NCBI GenBank assembly: GCA_021613535.1
Contig: CP075497.1
Coordinates: forward strand, 9,362,001 to 9,426,000
Length of the DNA: 64,000 nt
From: Adineta vaga
Lineage: Eukaryota > Rotifera
Reading direction: 5' to 3'
The notes beneath the pieces were generated by a model. It was not told the DNA's origin. It was given only the letters and a program-made list of their open reading frames with translations, and did no database searches. Positions 1-15,681 of this stretch are shown piece by piece. A program made the position numbers and the translations under genes. Positions within the stretch are counted from its first letter, which is position 1. Each line of letters begins with the position of its first letter.

Positions 1-530
1 TCACGATAAGATGAACCGGCTTTATTTTCTTTAATTCAATTAATTTTCTTGTTAAGATCTTTAAGGATAGATGTATTTGAAATAAAAATTGCCTTATGTC
101 GAACTAATAGAATGAAATTAGTTTATGAGGGTATGCAGCGTGAGCGTGAAAAGTAGAAACTATCGGTATCTACTCTCAAAGATTTTCTTTTCTGATTGAA
201 CTTTTGTTGAAAATCACATGCAAAAATATCCTTTCTTAAAACGAACTCTTTTCTAAAACTCAAAAAATTACTGATGAAAAATATGTATCTTGAGTGTATA
301 CTGACACTCATAATCATACACGGCAGACGAAACTCCATCTCAACACATACATTAACGCCATCTTTCTGCATTAACTAACTATTCGCTTTAGTTGAAATCG
401 TCAGGTTTCATTCTCTTTTTCGAATAACAAAAATACAATACTATCAATAAAGCGAGTTTCTTTTCATAACAAACGAAATATATTCAATAGCTTGTATTCT
501 CAACAAACTTTTGTGGAATTTAAAGCGAAT

Positions 531-668
531 ATGTACACATTTTCAACATTGCCGATTGAACTCGTCTATCGAATTTTGGATCATCTGTCTGATTTTACAC
601 TATTCTGTTCGATGCAAAATGTTTGCCAACGTTTTAATCAAATTCTGAACATTTATCATCGATATCAA
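531..668 (+). pseudogene. Orphan F-box exon (truncated F-box protein gene)
   Basis: The frame from the ATG at 531 begins MYTFSTLPIELVYRILDHLS, followed by a second helix rich in F, C and Q. This is the LPxELxxxIL pattern of the roughly 40-residue F-box that binds Skp1. The reading ends at a good donor (CAA|gtaagt, 669), so this was probably a first exon. I find no matching downstream exon (LRR, NHL or similar) before the satellite starts near 1330, only open but unrecognised sequence. Such genes are often multi-copy. I treat this as a truncated or orphan copy; a short F-box-only protein or a gene with an unusual distal exon is possible. Confidence 0.5.
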
Positions 669-1328
669 GTAAGTTTGCCAAGTGCTTTACCTATTCTATC
701 ATCTGTTCAAGCACACATGAGCCTCGCAATATCTAACTTATTCAGTTTACTCAAAGAAAAAACAAATTTCACAATTCCGAAGCGATTTCCACGAGGCAAC
801 CCCACACAATATTGACTCATGCTATTAAAACAACCCTTCCTCTCAACTGTTCTTTTCTATCTATGCACATCGAATATATATCTCATCAAACGTGCACTCA
901 TGTGCCGCACAAGAATGAAACCGCAGCATTAAAACACCTTTCCCCTTTCAAACAAATGTCTCTATTGCAACTCTCAAACAATTCAACAACTATCTTTGAA
1001 ACCCACCCAATAAAATAAAGTGAACTGTTTTATATTGTGCCCCAACTCCATACGATCTTTCGCAAACCAAATCTAAAAATAACAATCCCAAACCGTTCGA
1101 AATAAACAAGTAACACTACCTTCAGTACATTACTTACTCTACTCATCCGACGATTTCAAAATTCACTCAGTAATAATCAGACAAGCACCGATTTATCTTT
1201 TCACTACATGAACCCAGATCGAACATTTTCAAACACCACCGCCACACCTCTTGTATAATGCTATATCAAATTGAAAAATCTTACTCTAAAGTTCCAATTG
1301 CTTTACCCACATTCTCGAAAGGAATATT
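669..1328. other. Gene-poor stretch between F-box exon and satellite
   Basis: No recognisable domain. The plus strand is unusually rich in C and poor in G (many CA, CC and CT runs). Open frames exist to about 1018 but have no family signature. It may be the decayed 3' part of the F-box gene. Confidence 0.4.
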
Positions 1329-4199
1329 CTATACATAGACACTCAGCACACTAAATCTCGAGAACAATCGAGTCGGCCATCAAGGAGCGCAACATATTGG
1401 TGATGCCTTGCGAATAAACACGGTAATACTCATTCACTCTTGTCCTAATTAAGACACCCGTGCTCTCTCTCGTCTATAGACACTCACCACACTAAATCTC
1501 AGGTACAATCAACTCGGCCATCAAGGAGCACAACATATTGGTGATGCCTTGCGAATAAACACGGTAATACTCATTCACTCTTGTCCTAATTGAGACACCC
1601 GTGCTCTCTCTCGTCTATAGACACTCACCACACTAAATCTGGAGTTCAATGAAATCGGCCATCAAGGAGCACAACATATTGGTGATTCCTTGCGAATAAA
1701 CACGGTAATATTCATTCACTCTTGTCCTAATTGACACATCCATACTCTCTTCTCATCTATAGACACTCACCACACTAAATCTCCGATACAATACAATCGG
1801 CCATCAAGGAGCACAACATATTGGTGATGCCTTGCGAATAAACACGGTAATACTCATTCGCTCCTGTCCTAATTGACACATCCATACTCTCTTCTCATCT
1901 ATAGACACTCACCGCACTAGATCTCGGGGACAATCAAATCGGCCATCAACGAGCACAACATATTGGTGATTCCTTGCGAATAAACACAGTAATATTCATT
2001 CGCTCTTGTCCTAATTCACACATCCATACTCTCTCTCCTTTATAGACACTCACCGAACTAAATCTCGGGTACAATCAAATCGGCCATCAAGGAGCACAAC
2101 ATATTGGTGATGCCTTGCGAATAAACACGGTAATACTCATTCACTCTTGTCCTAATTGAGACACCCGTGCTCTCTCTCGTCTATAGACACTCACCACACT
2201 AAATCTCGAGTTCAATGAAATCGGCCATCAAGGAGCACAACATATTGGTGATTCCTTGCGAATAAACACGGTAATACTCATTCGCTCTTGTCCTAATTGA
2301 CACACCCGTGCTCTCTCTCGTCTATAGACACTCACCACACTAAATCTCCAGCACAATCAAATCGGCCATCAAGGAGCACAACATATTGGTGATGCCTTGC
2401 GAATAAACACGGTAATATTCATTCGCTCTTGTCCTAATTGACAAATCCATACTCTCTTCTCATCTATAGACACTCACCGCACTAGATCTCGGGGACAATG
2501 AAATCGGCCATAAAGGAGCACAACATATTGGTGATGCCTTGCGAATAAACACGGTAATACTCATTCAGTCTTGTCCTAATTGACAAATCCATACTCTCTT
2601 CTCATCTATAGACACTCACCGCACTAGATCTCGAGGTCAATGTAATGGGCCATAAAGGAGCACAACATATTGGTGATGCCTTGCGAATAAACACGGTAAT
2701 ACTCATTCGCTCTTGTCCTATTTAACACAACCGTGTTCTCTCTCGTCTATAGACACTCACCGCACTAAATCTCCGGCGCAATCGAATCGGCGATCGAGGA
2801 GCACAACATATTGGTGATTCCTTGCGAATAAACACGGTAATACTCATGCGCTTTTGTCCTAATTGACACATCCATACTCTCTTCTCATCTATAGACACTC
2901 ACCGCACTAGATCTCGGGTACAATGAAATCGGCCATCAAGGAGCGCAACATATTGGTGATGCCTTGCGAATAAACACGGTAATACTCATTCACTCTTGTC
3001 CTAATTAAGACACCCGTGCTCTCTCTCGTCTATAGACACTCACCACACTAAATCTCCAGCGCAATCAAATCGGCGATCAAGGTGCACAACATATTGGTGA
3101 TTCCTTGCGAATAAACACGGTAATACTCACTCACTCTTGTCCTAATTAAGACACCCGTGCTCTCTCTCGTCTATAGACACTCACCACACTAAATCTCCAG
3201 CGCAATCAAATCGGCGATCAAGGTGCACAACATATTGGTGATGTCTTGCGAATAAACACAGTAATACTCATTCACTCTTGTCCTAATTCACACATCGATA
3301 TTCTCTCGTATATAGACACTCACCGAACTAAATCTCGGGTACAATCAAATCGGCCATCAAGGAGCACAACATATTGGTGATACCTTGCGAATAAACACCG
3401 TGATACTCATTCACTCTTGTCCTAATTGACACACCCGTGCTCTCTCTCCTCTATAGACACTCACCACACTAAATATCGGGGACAATCAAATCGGTGATCA
3501 AGGAGCACAACATATTGGTGATACCTTGCGAATAAACACGGTAATACTCATTCACTCTTGTCCTAATTGAGACACCCTTGTTCTCTCTCGTCTATAGACA
3601 CTCACCGAACTAAATCTCGAGTTCAATCGAATCGGCCATCAAGGAGCACAACATATTGGTGATGCCTTGCGAATAAACACGGTAATACTCATTCACTCTT
3701 GTCCTAATTGACACATCCATACTATCTCTCGTATATAGACACTCACCGAACTAAATCTCGGGGACAATGAAATCGGCCATAAAGGAGCACAACATATTGG
3801 TGATGCCTTGCGAATAAACACGGTAATACTCATTCACTCTTGTCCTAATTCACACATCGATATTCTCTCGTCTATAGACACTCACCACACTAAATCTCCA
3901 GCGCAATCAAATCGGCGATCAAGGAGCACAACATATTGGTGATGCCTTGCGAATAAACACAGTAATACTCATTCACTCTTGTCCTAATTAAGACACCCGT
4001 GCTCTCTCTCGTCTATAGACACTCACCACACTAAATCTCAGGTACAATCAACTCGGCCATCAAGGAGCACAACATATTGGTGATTCCTTGCGAATAAACA
4101 CAGTAATACTCATTCACTCTTGTCCTAATTGAGACACCCGTGCTCTCTCTCCTCTATAGACACTCACCACACTAAAGCTCGAGCTCAATCAAATCGGCG
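1329..4199. repeat. Tandem satellite, about 141-bp unit, 21 copies
   Basis: The anchor GACACTCA recurs at 1338, 1479, 1620, 1762, 1904, 2045, 2186, 2327, 2469, 2611, 2752, 2894, 3035, 3176, 3315, 3456, 3597, 3738, 3877, 4018 and 4159. Spacing is 141-142 bp, with two 139-bp units. One half of each unit is nearly invariant (core cacaacatattggtgatgcc, then cttgcgaataaacac). The other half, between the cctaatt and ctatagacactcac blocks, exists in at least three versions. No open frame persists across units, so it is not coding. The right end breaks off inside a unit near 4200. The period is close to a nucleosome core length, which many centromeric or heterochromatic satellites share; that function is inference. 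Confidence 0.97.
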
Positions 4200-7100
4200 A
4201 CGAAGAAGGAGAGAATCTCCGAAATGCTTTTGGAAATAGGTTGATGTTGTAGTTTGGACTCGAGTGACATTGTTTTTTAGTGCTCTTTTTTGGAGAATTC
4301 CTTCAGAGGAAACCGTTGTGGTGAGAAATGAATACACAGTGTGCTTCGAAGTCGTATTTATCGTACAATAACGTGTTTTGTTTTAAGCTCTTGATTTGCG
4401 ACCGTGAGAGATGTGTTTATGATCTAAGTTGTTGGTTTGTGTATGTCCGAGATAGCGAAATCCCATGTTTGAAATGCGCTTTAATTTGTCAATTGATGTT
4501 TGATGGGTATCATGTGATCTTTTGTGAAACTGTCTACTCTTAATATAATGTCTTCTGAAAATTTTCAACAGTGGAAAGGTTGTGAAGAAGAAGGACGACC
4601 GTCGATGCGTCTTATGAGTCTTTTAATGGGTCCGCTGCACTTATACCCATGGGTGATCTATTAGGAACGACTGGGAAATTATTTCTTAAACATTCTCTTG
4701 TGCATGAAAACGTAGCAAAATATTCTTCCGAACTTTATTTTGAATATTTCTCATAATAGAGAGGTTAGTTTAAAGTCCGAGTGTCTCACAAATCGTTACT
4801 ATATTTGTAACGCTATAGAGTTGGGTTTGAGGTCAAGAGAAAGTAGATGACGAGTTTGACAACTTTATTTAGCTGCTTCTTTGATTTGACGTTTGATGTT
4901 TAATAATAGAAAGATGTTTTGTATTCGTACATCTTTCAAGATAAAAAGAAAGTTTTAGAGAAAAGAGTGTATCTCAGTCTCAACTAACTAATGTGTAGAG
5001 ACACAATTTAGGATATAAATCGCATCTGGATGCAACTTCCGATATATTCGAGCTTGAATGAAAGACGGCGAAATGCATTTGTAAACACGAAGAGTGTTTC
5101 ATGTTTACATAGTGACCCGTACTTATAGTCCCTTCCTATTCATTATCATTCTGAGAATTACAAGAATATGATTAACTCGCGAGTGGTAAAGTGGTTCGGT
5201 CTTGAGTTTACACATATTTCTTTTTGAATATATTCATCGTCGGTGTCAATGAAACCGACTATACTAGATCTATCGAAGTTTTTCATGCTGTGCATTCAAA
5301 TAATTACACATGATAATGAACATTTAGTTGTTGAATGTACATCCATAATAGTTTCTTTATCTAATATGACGATTTTGTTTATTTGAGAAATCAATGTGAA
5401 CTGCCTTTCTAAATTCATCGATTGTGATGGACATTCTTCTAAAATATACCACCGACGCATGTATCATGACATTTGTTTCATTGAACCAATGGCATATTGA
5501 TCACTGACTTTTTGACTATGAATATATTGATGAAGTATATAATTGTCATATTTACACTGAATGGAAATTTTCTTTCATATAATCTTGATATTTTAACAAA
5601 GATAGGATTATATCTGACATGAATTAACAAATAATATCTAACATTAGTCGAAAAGAGATAACAAAATTAATGATAAACTTTGCTTGGTTTGATTTAATCA
5701 ATTTGGATTGCAATGCTCTAAATATATTTGTAAAAAATATCGAATTCGTATAATAGTTACCTATAACCTTTGAACAATTTCACAGCATCCAAACAATGAG
5801 AATTCAAACGAGTGTTGCATCATAACCAAGATAAAAATGAAGACATTATCAAACGTCATTCAAAGACGAGCTTGTAAATTTTAAAATAATCGATTGTAAA
5901 CGGATATTATCCGTTGTCATAATTAGGTAAATAACTATTGAATCCATACAAAAAATTCAATAAACTCTTTTTCTTTATTTTTTAATACTTGATGTTTCCA
6001 GATAAAAGCTTTCTCTTCTATCAGAAAACATATACATTTTGACCAAAGTTATAGAGTATATGATTGTTCGTTGTTTTTTCAATGTTTAAAATTCTAATGA
6101 AAACAAATAATAATGTTGATGTCTTGCGTAGAAGAAGTTTTTCTTTTCTACTCTCATGGCAAAAGAGATAAAAAAAACTTCCATATTTAGACTTACGAAA
6201 TGAGAACAAAATTAAAAATGAACATTCCGTAAATCTCATCTATATTTCTACTCATTTTGTTTCTTATTTATAGACAAGCAGTAATTTATTAGAGCAACTC
6301 TATTTTCATTTAATTATCATAAGTGTTCTAATCTTTTTTGATCATTGTCTTTGAAGGTAATATTTGTTTAAAGCATCATGTGATATATCCTTCTCATTAT
6401 CGTCTTTCGATAGATCCCTATTATTTTATTCTTCTATAGAATAATGTTGTCTATTCATTTGTGTAAATCTAGGTTTACAATAGAAGACCTTCTGGAATAT
6501 TCGACTGTTTTTTTTCGAAACCTATTTAATTCTCATTTGATCGTATCTTACGTTCATATTACGAGAAACTATGTTTTATTTCAGATTCTCTCAACATTAA
6601 AAATCTATTGTGGAACACTTTCATATTATTTTCCTTCGACACAATTTGAGATCAATTGCCTCTATACTTACCGAAATATACACAATACATTATGACTTTC
6701 TCATATCCCACTTACCATTTCTCTGCAATATAGATCGGTCTAAATATAAAAGAAGAAAATATTTAGTTTTCTATATAAAATATAACTCACATTTCGTTAG
6801 ACTTCGATCTGAATCTAAATGACAATAGAAAATATTTAATCTAAAATTCAAAATATCACTCAACTTTAATCAGATATGGCTATGAACCTGAATGATAACA
6901 CAATACTTAGTTTTTCATTTTAAATATAATAACATAAACATTCTCGCTAAAAGCTATGACCTTCTCAATATCTGCTGCTCTCAGGGACTGATATTTAGTT
7001 TCGAAAGCTGTCCGAATAGAAAGAGGCATTGAACAAGTCGTATTGAATATATCTCTTGATAGCTTCTGAAAGACTTGAAATCTGTGGATGAAATTCGATA

Positions 7101-8052
7101 TAGATTCCGATAACATTCTAAGAATCTGAGTACTGCTTAAACCAAAAACAAAAGTTGGGTGTAGCAATTAAAAGAATTTTTTTTCGCAAACTTCAATCGC
7201 AAAATGTTTTTGGTAAAAAATCACCATTTGGGTCACTTATCATCTTTCATAAGTTTCATGCGGGACCCATGCTTTGAAGTTAAGCTTTCGAGTATTATAG
7301 AATCCTCAGCCCGTCCCTGTCTGCTAGTCTCATTATATAAAGATATCTTCTATGCTCAAGGGTATGCAAATACCCCTACATACTATCAATTGATGACTGC
7401 GTGGTATCTCTACATAATCGAATAGAGAAACCGCTGAAAAAGATCATTTTATTTGTAAAGAATATTTTTGAAAGATTGAGCTCGATGAAATGATAAACTA
7501 TTGAATAGTTCTTTAGTTCATTTCATCAGAGTTCATGGACTTGAGCTGATCAACTCCTACCCTCTATTGTTGACATAACATATCAGTTAGTTTGAGCTAT
7601 ATTAGAGTCGTTCTCTGTTAACTTGTAACTGGCCTGAACATGCTTTTGTTACATGTAAGTAATAAGAGAAAAACCTCCCTCAGATTTGGATGACTGAAAA
7701 ATTGCTTGGAATAATCATATACTGATAGTGGGCTCTAACCATCGCCGATGCAAAACATTAAGTTGTTCAGTTCATACCTAAGATCGTTATTGACAACTTG
7801 AAATGACCAAAGCATTTCCGTTTTTTGTTATGGCAAAACTCAAAAGAGAAAAGAAAGTTGTTAAATTGTTGTTGACTTGCATGAACAAACGAACGTATAT
7901 ACATTTTTTGAGTTTATGACTATCTTCTTCAGTTGAGGAAACTTACGATACTCCAACATTCACTGGGACAGCTATATCAGGTTGCGGATTTTAGATAAGA
8001 AACTTTACATTTAGTAAAGTCGAAGGAAAAAATCTCTATGATTCAATATTAT
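4200..8052. other. Long AT-rich intergenic region
   Basis: No gene family is recognisable on either strand. Open frames up to about 90 codons (for example minus 7167-6907 and plus 7204-7425) have no family signature and no convincing exon structure. A tRNA A-box-like stretch near 5186 lacks a B box. The first 100 bp follow the broken last satellite unit. I see nothing else I can support. Confidence 0.5.
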
Positions 8053-8445
8053 CAGACCGAACCCTTTCAAACTGAGTATTTTTGGGCAGAAACCTTTTGT
8101 TTCAAAATAAATAAAACAGAACTTTTTAGGGTTTGGGATTTAATAGGCAGAACCATTTCGGTTTCTTACAAGCCTATTCATAAGCTTACATGGCTTCGGA
8201 TTGGTACACAGAACTTTTTAAAGTTCTGCAGTTGTACTAACCAACCAAATGGATTCAGTTTCGTCTCACGAAGGAGTTTTCAAGGTTCAGTAGAAAAATA
8301 ACTAAACCTTTCGTAGTTTAATGGATGACTGACAGAACTCTTCATAGTTCAGAATTGTTGCCCAGAACCTTTCTTGGTTTCTCATATGTCATACAGAACT
8401 TTTTCTGGTTCTGGAGATGTTGCAGAATCCAAAAAGGTTTTGGAA
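8053..8445. repeat. Degenerate short hairpin repeat (CAGAACyTTT...GGTTCTG)
   Basis: About ten irregularly spaced copies of a motif starting CAGAAC(C/T)TTT are each followed within a few bases by its imperfect reverse complement (GGTTC, AGTTC or AAGTTCTG). Clear copies start near 8087, 8117, 8149, 8209, 8335, 8362, 8394 and 8424. Spacing is often about 30 bp with longer gaps. An open frame runs from 8038 to 8301 through the first half, but its residues are just repeat translations (E-P-F, E-L-F). This looks like an old small tandem array whose units can each fold into a short stem. Confidence 0.6.
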
Positions 8446-10733
8446 CACTCCTTTTCTTCTTTCAGAGGATAGATAGAAACAATTAATATCATTATATTTA
8501 TCAAATTTACGTATTTTTAATGTTCGACTAGTACCGATCGGATTCGAGTATCCGATTGGTCAACCTGGGTTAGAGTCTAAATAAATCTCGATTTCTGGGC
8601 ATACTTTTTGACAAATCTCAAAATAGTTTCGGGAGTGGTTGTCATTAAAATTGATTTATTTTTTTATTCGTTCAACCAGATGCGCTAAAATTTGGATCTC
8701 GAGGTTTTCAATGATGCTGAACAAAATCAAAACATAAAATCAAGAAAAGAAATTTTGACGAGTGTTTCTTCTCTTTAAAAGAGTTTTTTAAAGAATATAG
8801 ATGCGTTAATCATCATTATAGTTCTTTCAGAGAGGGGTCAGCGAATCCTACGGATGAGCGTTACTGGTTACATATCCATAAAATCTATATTTATAATTTC
8901 GTTCATCTTAATAATTTGTATGGTGAACGCGAGACGAGTTCGAATCCTGTATGAAGAGAATTTTTTTCGTTCTTTTCTGTATTTTACCATTGATAATTGT
9001 TAATTTCTTTTTTGCTTATGGTCAGAGGTATCCTCTCGAGATCTCCACGAGAACGACGTAACTTTTCATACTGATTCTGTGTATGCAAATTATTTTTACA
9101 GAAAACATCTCCTTCAATACCACTTCGGAGTGATATGATAAATGTTTAGGCAATGGAACACAAATGACAATATCATCACGTTCATTACCATATATATTGA
9201 CACTTCATCAACTAATTGTAATAACTAGGGATCCAATGTATGAACAATATTAATAAGTACTTGGGAATAGTACAAATCATCTTAATAGGATTAAGATATG
9301 GAAAAAACAAATGAAAATGATTTGTTCAACTGATGAACTTAATGCTTATTATTGTCAACGTGATGATATCGAAAGATCTAAATCATGTCAACAAAAAGTT
9401 GTAAAAATAGTTGCTCGAGAAAATAACGAAGATGATAGAACAATTTGTAAAACATACGTTTCACAATGGGAACAAGAACATGCTGTCGATAATCAGAAAC
9501 TATTCAAAGCTTTTGATCAAATTTCATTTCATTTTTTCTCTTTCTTTAATAAATAATTATTATTGCACACTAGATTATATACTTAACTTTTTTTATTCTA
9601 TTCGAATTCAATTCAATGAAAAATGAACAATCTAATGAATTATCAAATTTTTCTAACGTTTTTATTGCAATGAAATTCAAGAATAAGATCACTTGTCCAA
9701 ATATAAGCAAACAAAATTTTCAGAGACTTCGTATGTACATTTGTTCTTTAAGGATCACTAATCGATTTCTTCTTCAGGAAAAAAATATATTTTTTGTATC
9801 TATGAATCTCAAAAGATAGTTTTTCTGCTGATAATCATTCGTTCCATTCATAAACATTGGTATCACTATTCATTTGATAAGAGAATCATTTTCTCCATCG
9901 GTTGGTTCACTTGTTTGTTAATTCTGTCCAGATTATTCGTCGATACAGAGGAAGAAAAATCCAGCACTAAAAGAAAACAATCAGAGAAATGTATCACTGA
10001 CTATTCAATACCTATCTCATTTCTTACGTATATTTTCATCTGATAGAAAGAACGAAAAGAAAATCAACCGTATAAATAGTATAAATAGAGTGGCATTAGT
10101 GAACTAAGATAGTCCATGTACCAGAGGGAATAATACTTATCGATATTCGATCGTATGTATACATATATATGTTCCCTCTTGTTTTAGGTGTTCAATAACA
10201 ATGACCCTGTCCCTCCTTATATCCCGGATATAAGTAACCTTCCAAACTCCCTATGATCGTCTTCCCTCCCTTGGCATCCCGACTGGAAACTGTATGTTAT
10301 TGTTTTTGAGCTCAATTTTACAAATATTTTTTTTCATTTTCGTTTCTATTTAGGCATCATCCTCAGGTCGAAACGGTTCACTTACCGCCGTAAAGATGCC
10401 GTTTTGATCGGCCTGGATTATCATCGATGCAGATTACGGTGATACCACCACCACATAAGTGAGTTGCATACACGATTCATATAGTACGTACACCTCGATT
10501 TATTATTCTCTCTTTTTATTTTTTCTTCATGTGATATATGTATTCACTGATATCATACTCCCTTTCTTCTCTTCATAGACTAATCCTCGTATTCCTTTCT
10601 TTTGTTTACGTCACTTTTGTAATAGCCAGTTTTCTATTAATTCGAATTGGAACGTATATCATTTATTCAGTCAGTGAAGAAATAAATAATCGAAAGAGAA
10701 AAAAAGAAAACATGCCATATCAAAGGATAAAGA
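8446..10733. other. Intergenic region with a GC-richer island near 10.2-10.46 kb
   Basis: Mostly AT-rich with no recognisable gene. A frame at 9311-9556 reads like protein but matches no family I know. At about 10190-10460 the base composition becomes C/G-richer and contains two exon-like blocks separated by a GT-AG intron-like gap (gtatgttatt to ctatttag), but every frame has stops. This may be the remains of a gene or a 5' untranslated part of the small gene at 10734. A T-arm-like GAGTTCGAATCC lies near 8937 without the rest of a tRNA. Confidence 0.4.
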
Positions 10734-11158
10734 ATGTCAGATAGAATAGAAAGAAAAGAAAAATTATCAGGTAGTCGATCATCACTACTGAAAGAATTGT
10801 TCTCTATTCTTTTATCTATCCATAAAAATGGCTCAATCGATAAATTTTATTGTGTAAAACAGAAGATTAGTTTTGAAATGTGTGAAAAGTTGTATCAGTC
10901 ATTATACAATTTGATTGACGTGAGTACTAAACGAAACGATGATTGACGAAAATAGGTAGAGTTTGGATATAACATCGGTAGTGACTTCTACTAGTGATTT
11001 TGATGTTTACTCCTCATTTTGAAGATAATATTTTTTTTCTGTTTTAGAATCCCAACAACGATCCTTTTATCGAACAACTCAACAACAACTCACCGCCATC
11101 CTCGGTCACCTACAACCACCACCCGAACAATAAAAGTCTTTTTTTGTCTTTTTCTTGA
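10734..11158 (+). CDS. Small hypothetical protein, two exons
   Basis: Exon 1 (10734 to about 10920) encodes about 62 residues starting MSDRIERKEKLSG, with an amphipathic leucine- and isoleucine-rich helical segment. A donor GAC|gtgagt follows, then an intron of about 127 nt ending ctgttttag. Exon 2 starts near 11048 and continues in phase 0 for about 36 Asn/Pro-rich residues to TGA at 11156. A poly(A) signal AATAAA follows within 10 bp, which supports a real transcript end. The gene is convergent with CHD1L; the two stops are about 220 bp apart. I recognise no family. Confidence 0.45.
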
Positions 11159-11375
11159 TATAAAATAAAGTTTGTATAAAAATAATTATTTCTTATTTTA
11201 ATCTTTCGAAAGATACGCTTGGATAAAGAGATTTCAATTAGTTCAAGATCATTTTCACCTTCTTTCTTTGAGAAAATGAATATTTCACAAGGGGAAGATT
11301 TCTTAGGATGTGATTTGATTATAGCATAGAAAATTAATTTTTATCAAACAATATTACGAAAAATACAATGAACTA

Positions 11376-15494
<4,119 letters not shown>

Positions 15495-15506
15495 CTACAA
15501 AAAAAT
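15495..15506 (-). promoter_or_regulatory. 3' splice acceptor flush with CHD1L start codon
   Basis: Read on the minus strand the sequence is cttcatttttttgtag|ATG, a good polypyrimidine tract and AG abutting the start codon. No upstream coding exon joins here. The APLF stop is only 187 bp upstream. It may be a spliced-leader acceptor for a second operon gene or a 5'-UTR intron end. Confidence 0.55.
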
Positions 15507-15681
15507 GAAGTTTACAATGCTTTCATTATTCACAAATATATTTTTAGTATTGAATATATTTTATCTGACATCTACACACACACGCACACACAGATAATCT
15601 ATATATGAATAACTACTCTATACAACAGAATATCATTATCACCGGCAATCTGATCTGTTTGCAAAGAAATATATTAGAATT

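Noticed and set aside
1329-4199. CRISPR-like array or coding repeat
   Set aside because: The unit is about 141 bp and head-to-tail without unique spacers; variable parts are shared subtypes and no frame persists across units.
5180-5225. tRNA A-box-like text (tggtaaagtggttcgg) with an anticodon-like loop
   Set aside because: No B box or acceptor pairing downstream; chance match in AT-rich DNA.
8038-8301. 87-codon open frame over the hairpin repeat as a gene
   Set aside because: Its residues only mirror the repeat motif; no family, splice or start context supports it.
8930-8965. tRNA gene suggested by GAGTTCGAATCC and a following T run
   Set aside because: Only a T-arm-like stem is convincing. 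There is no A box or anticodon arm at the right distance, and upstream pairing is weak.
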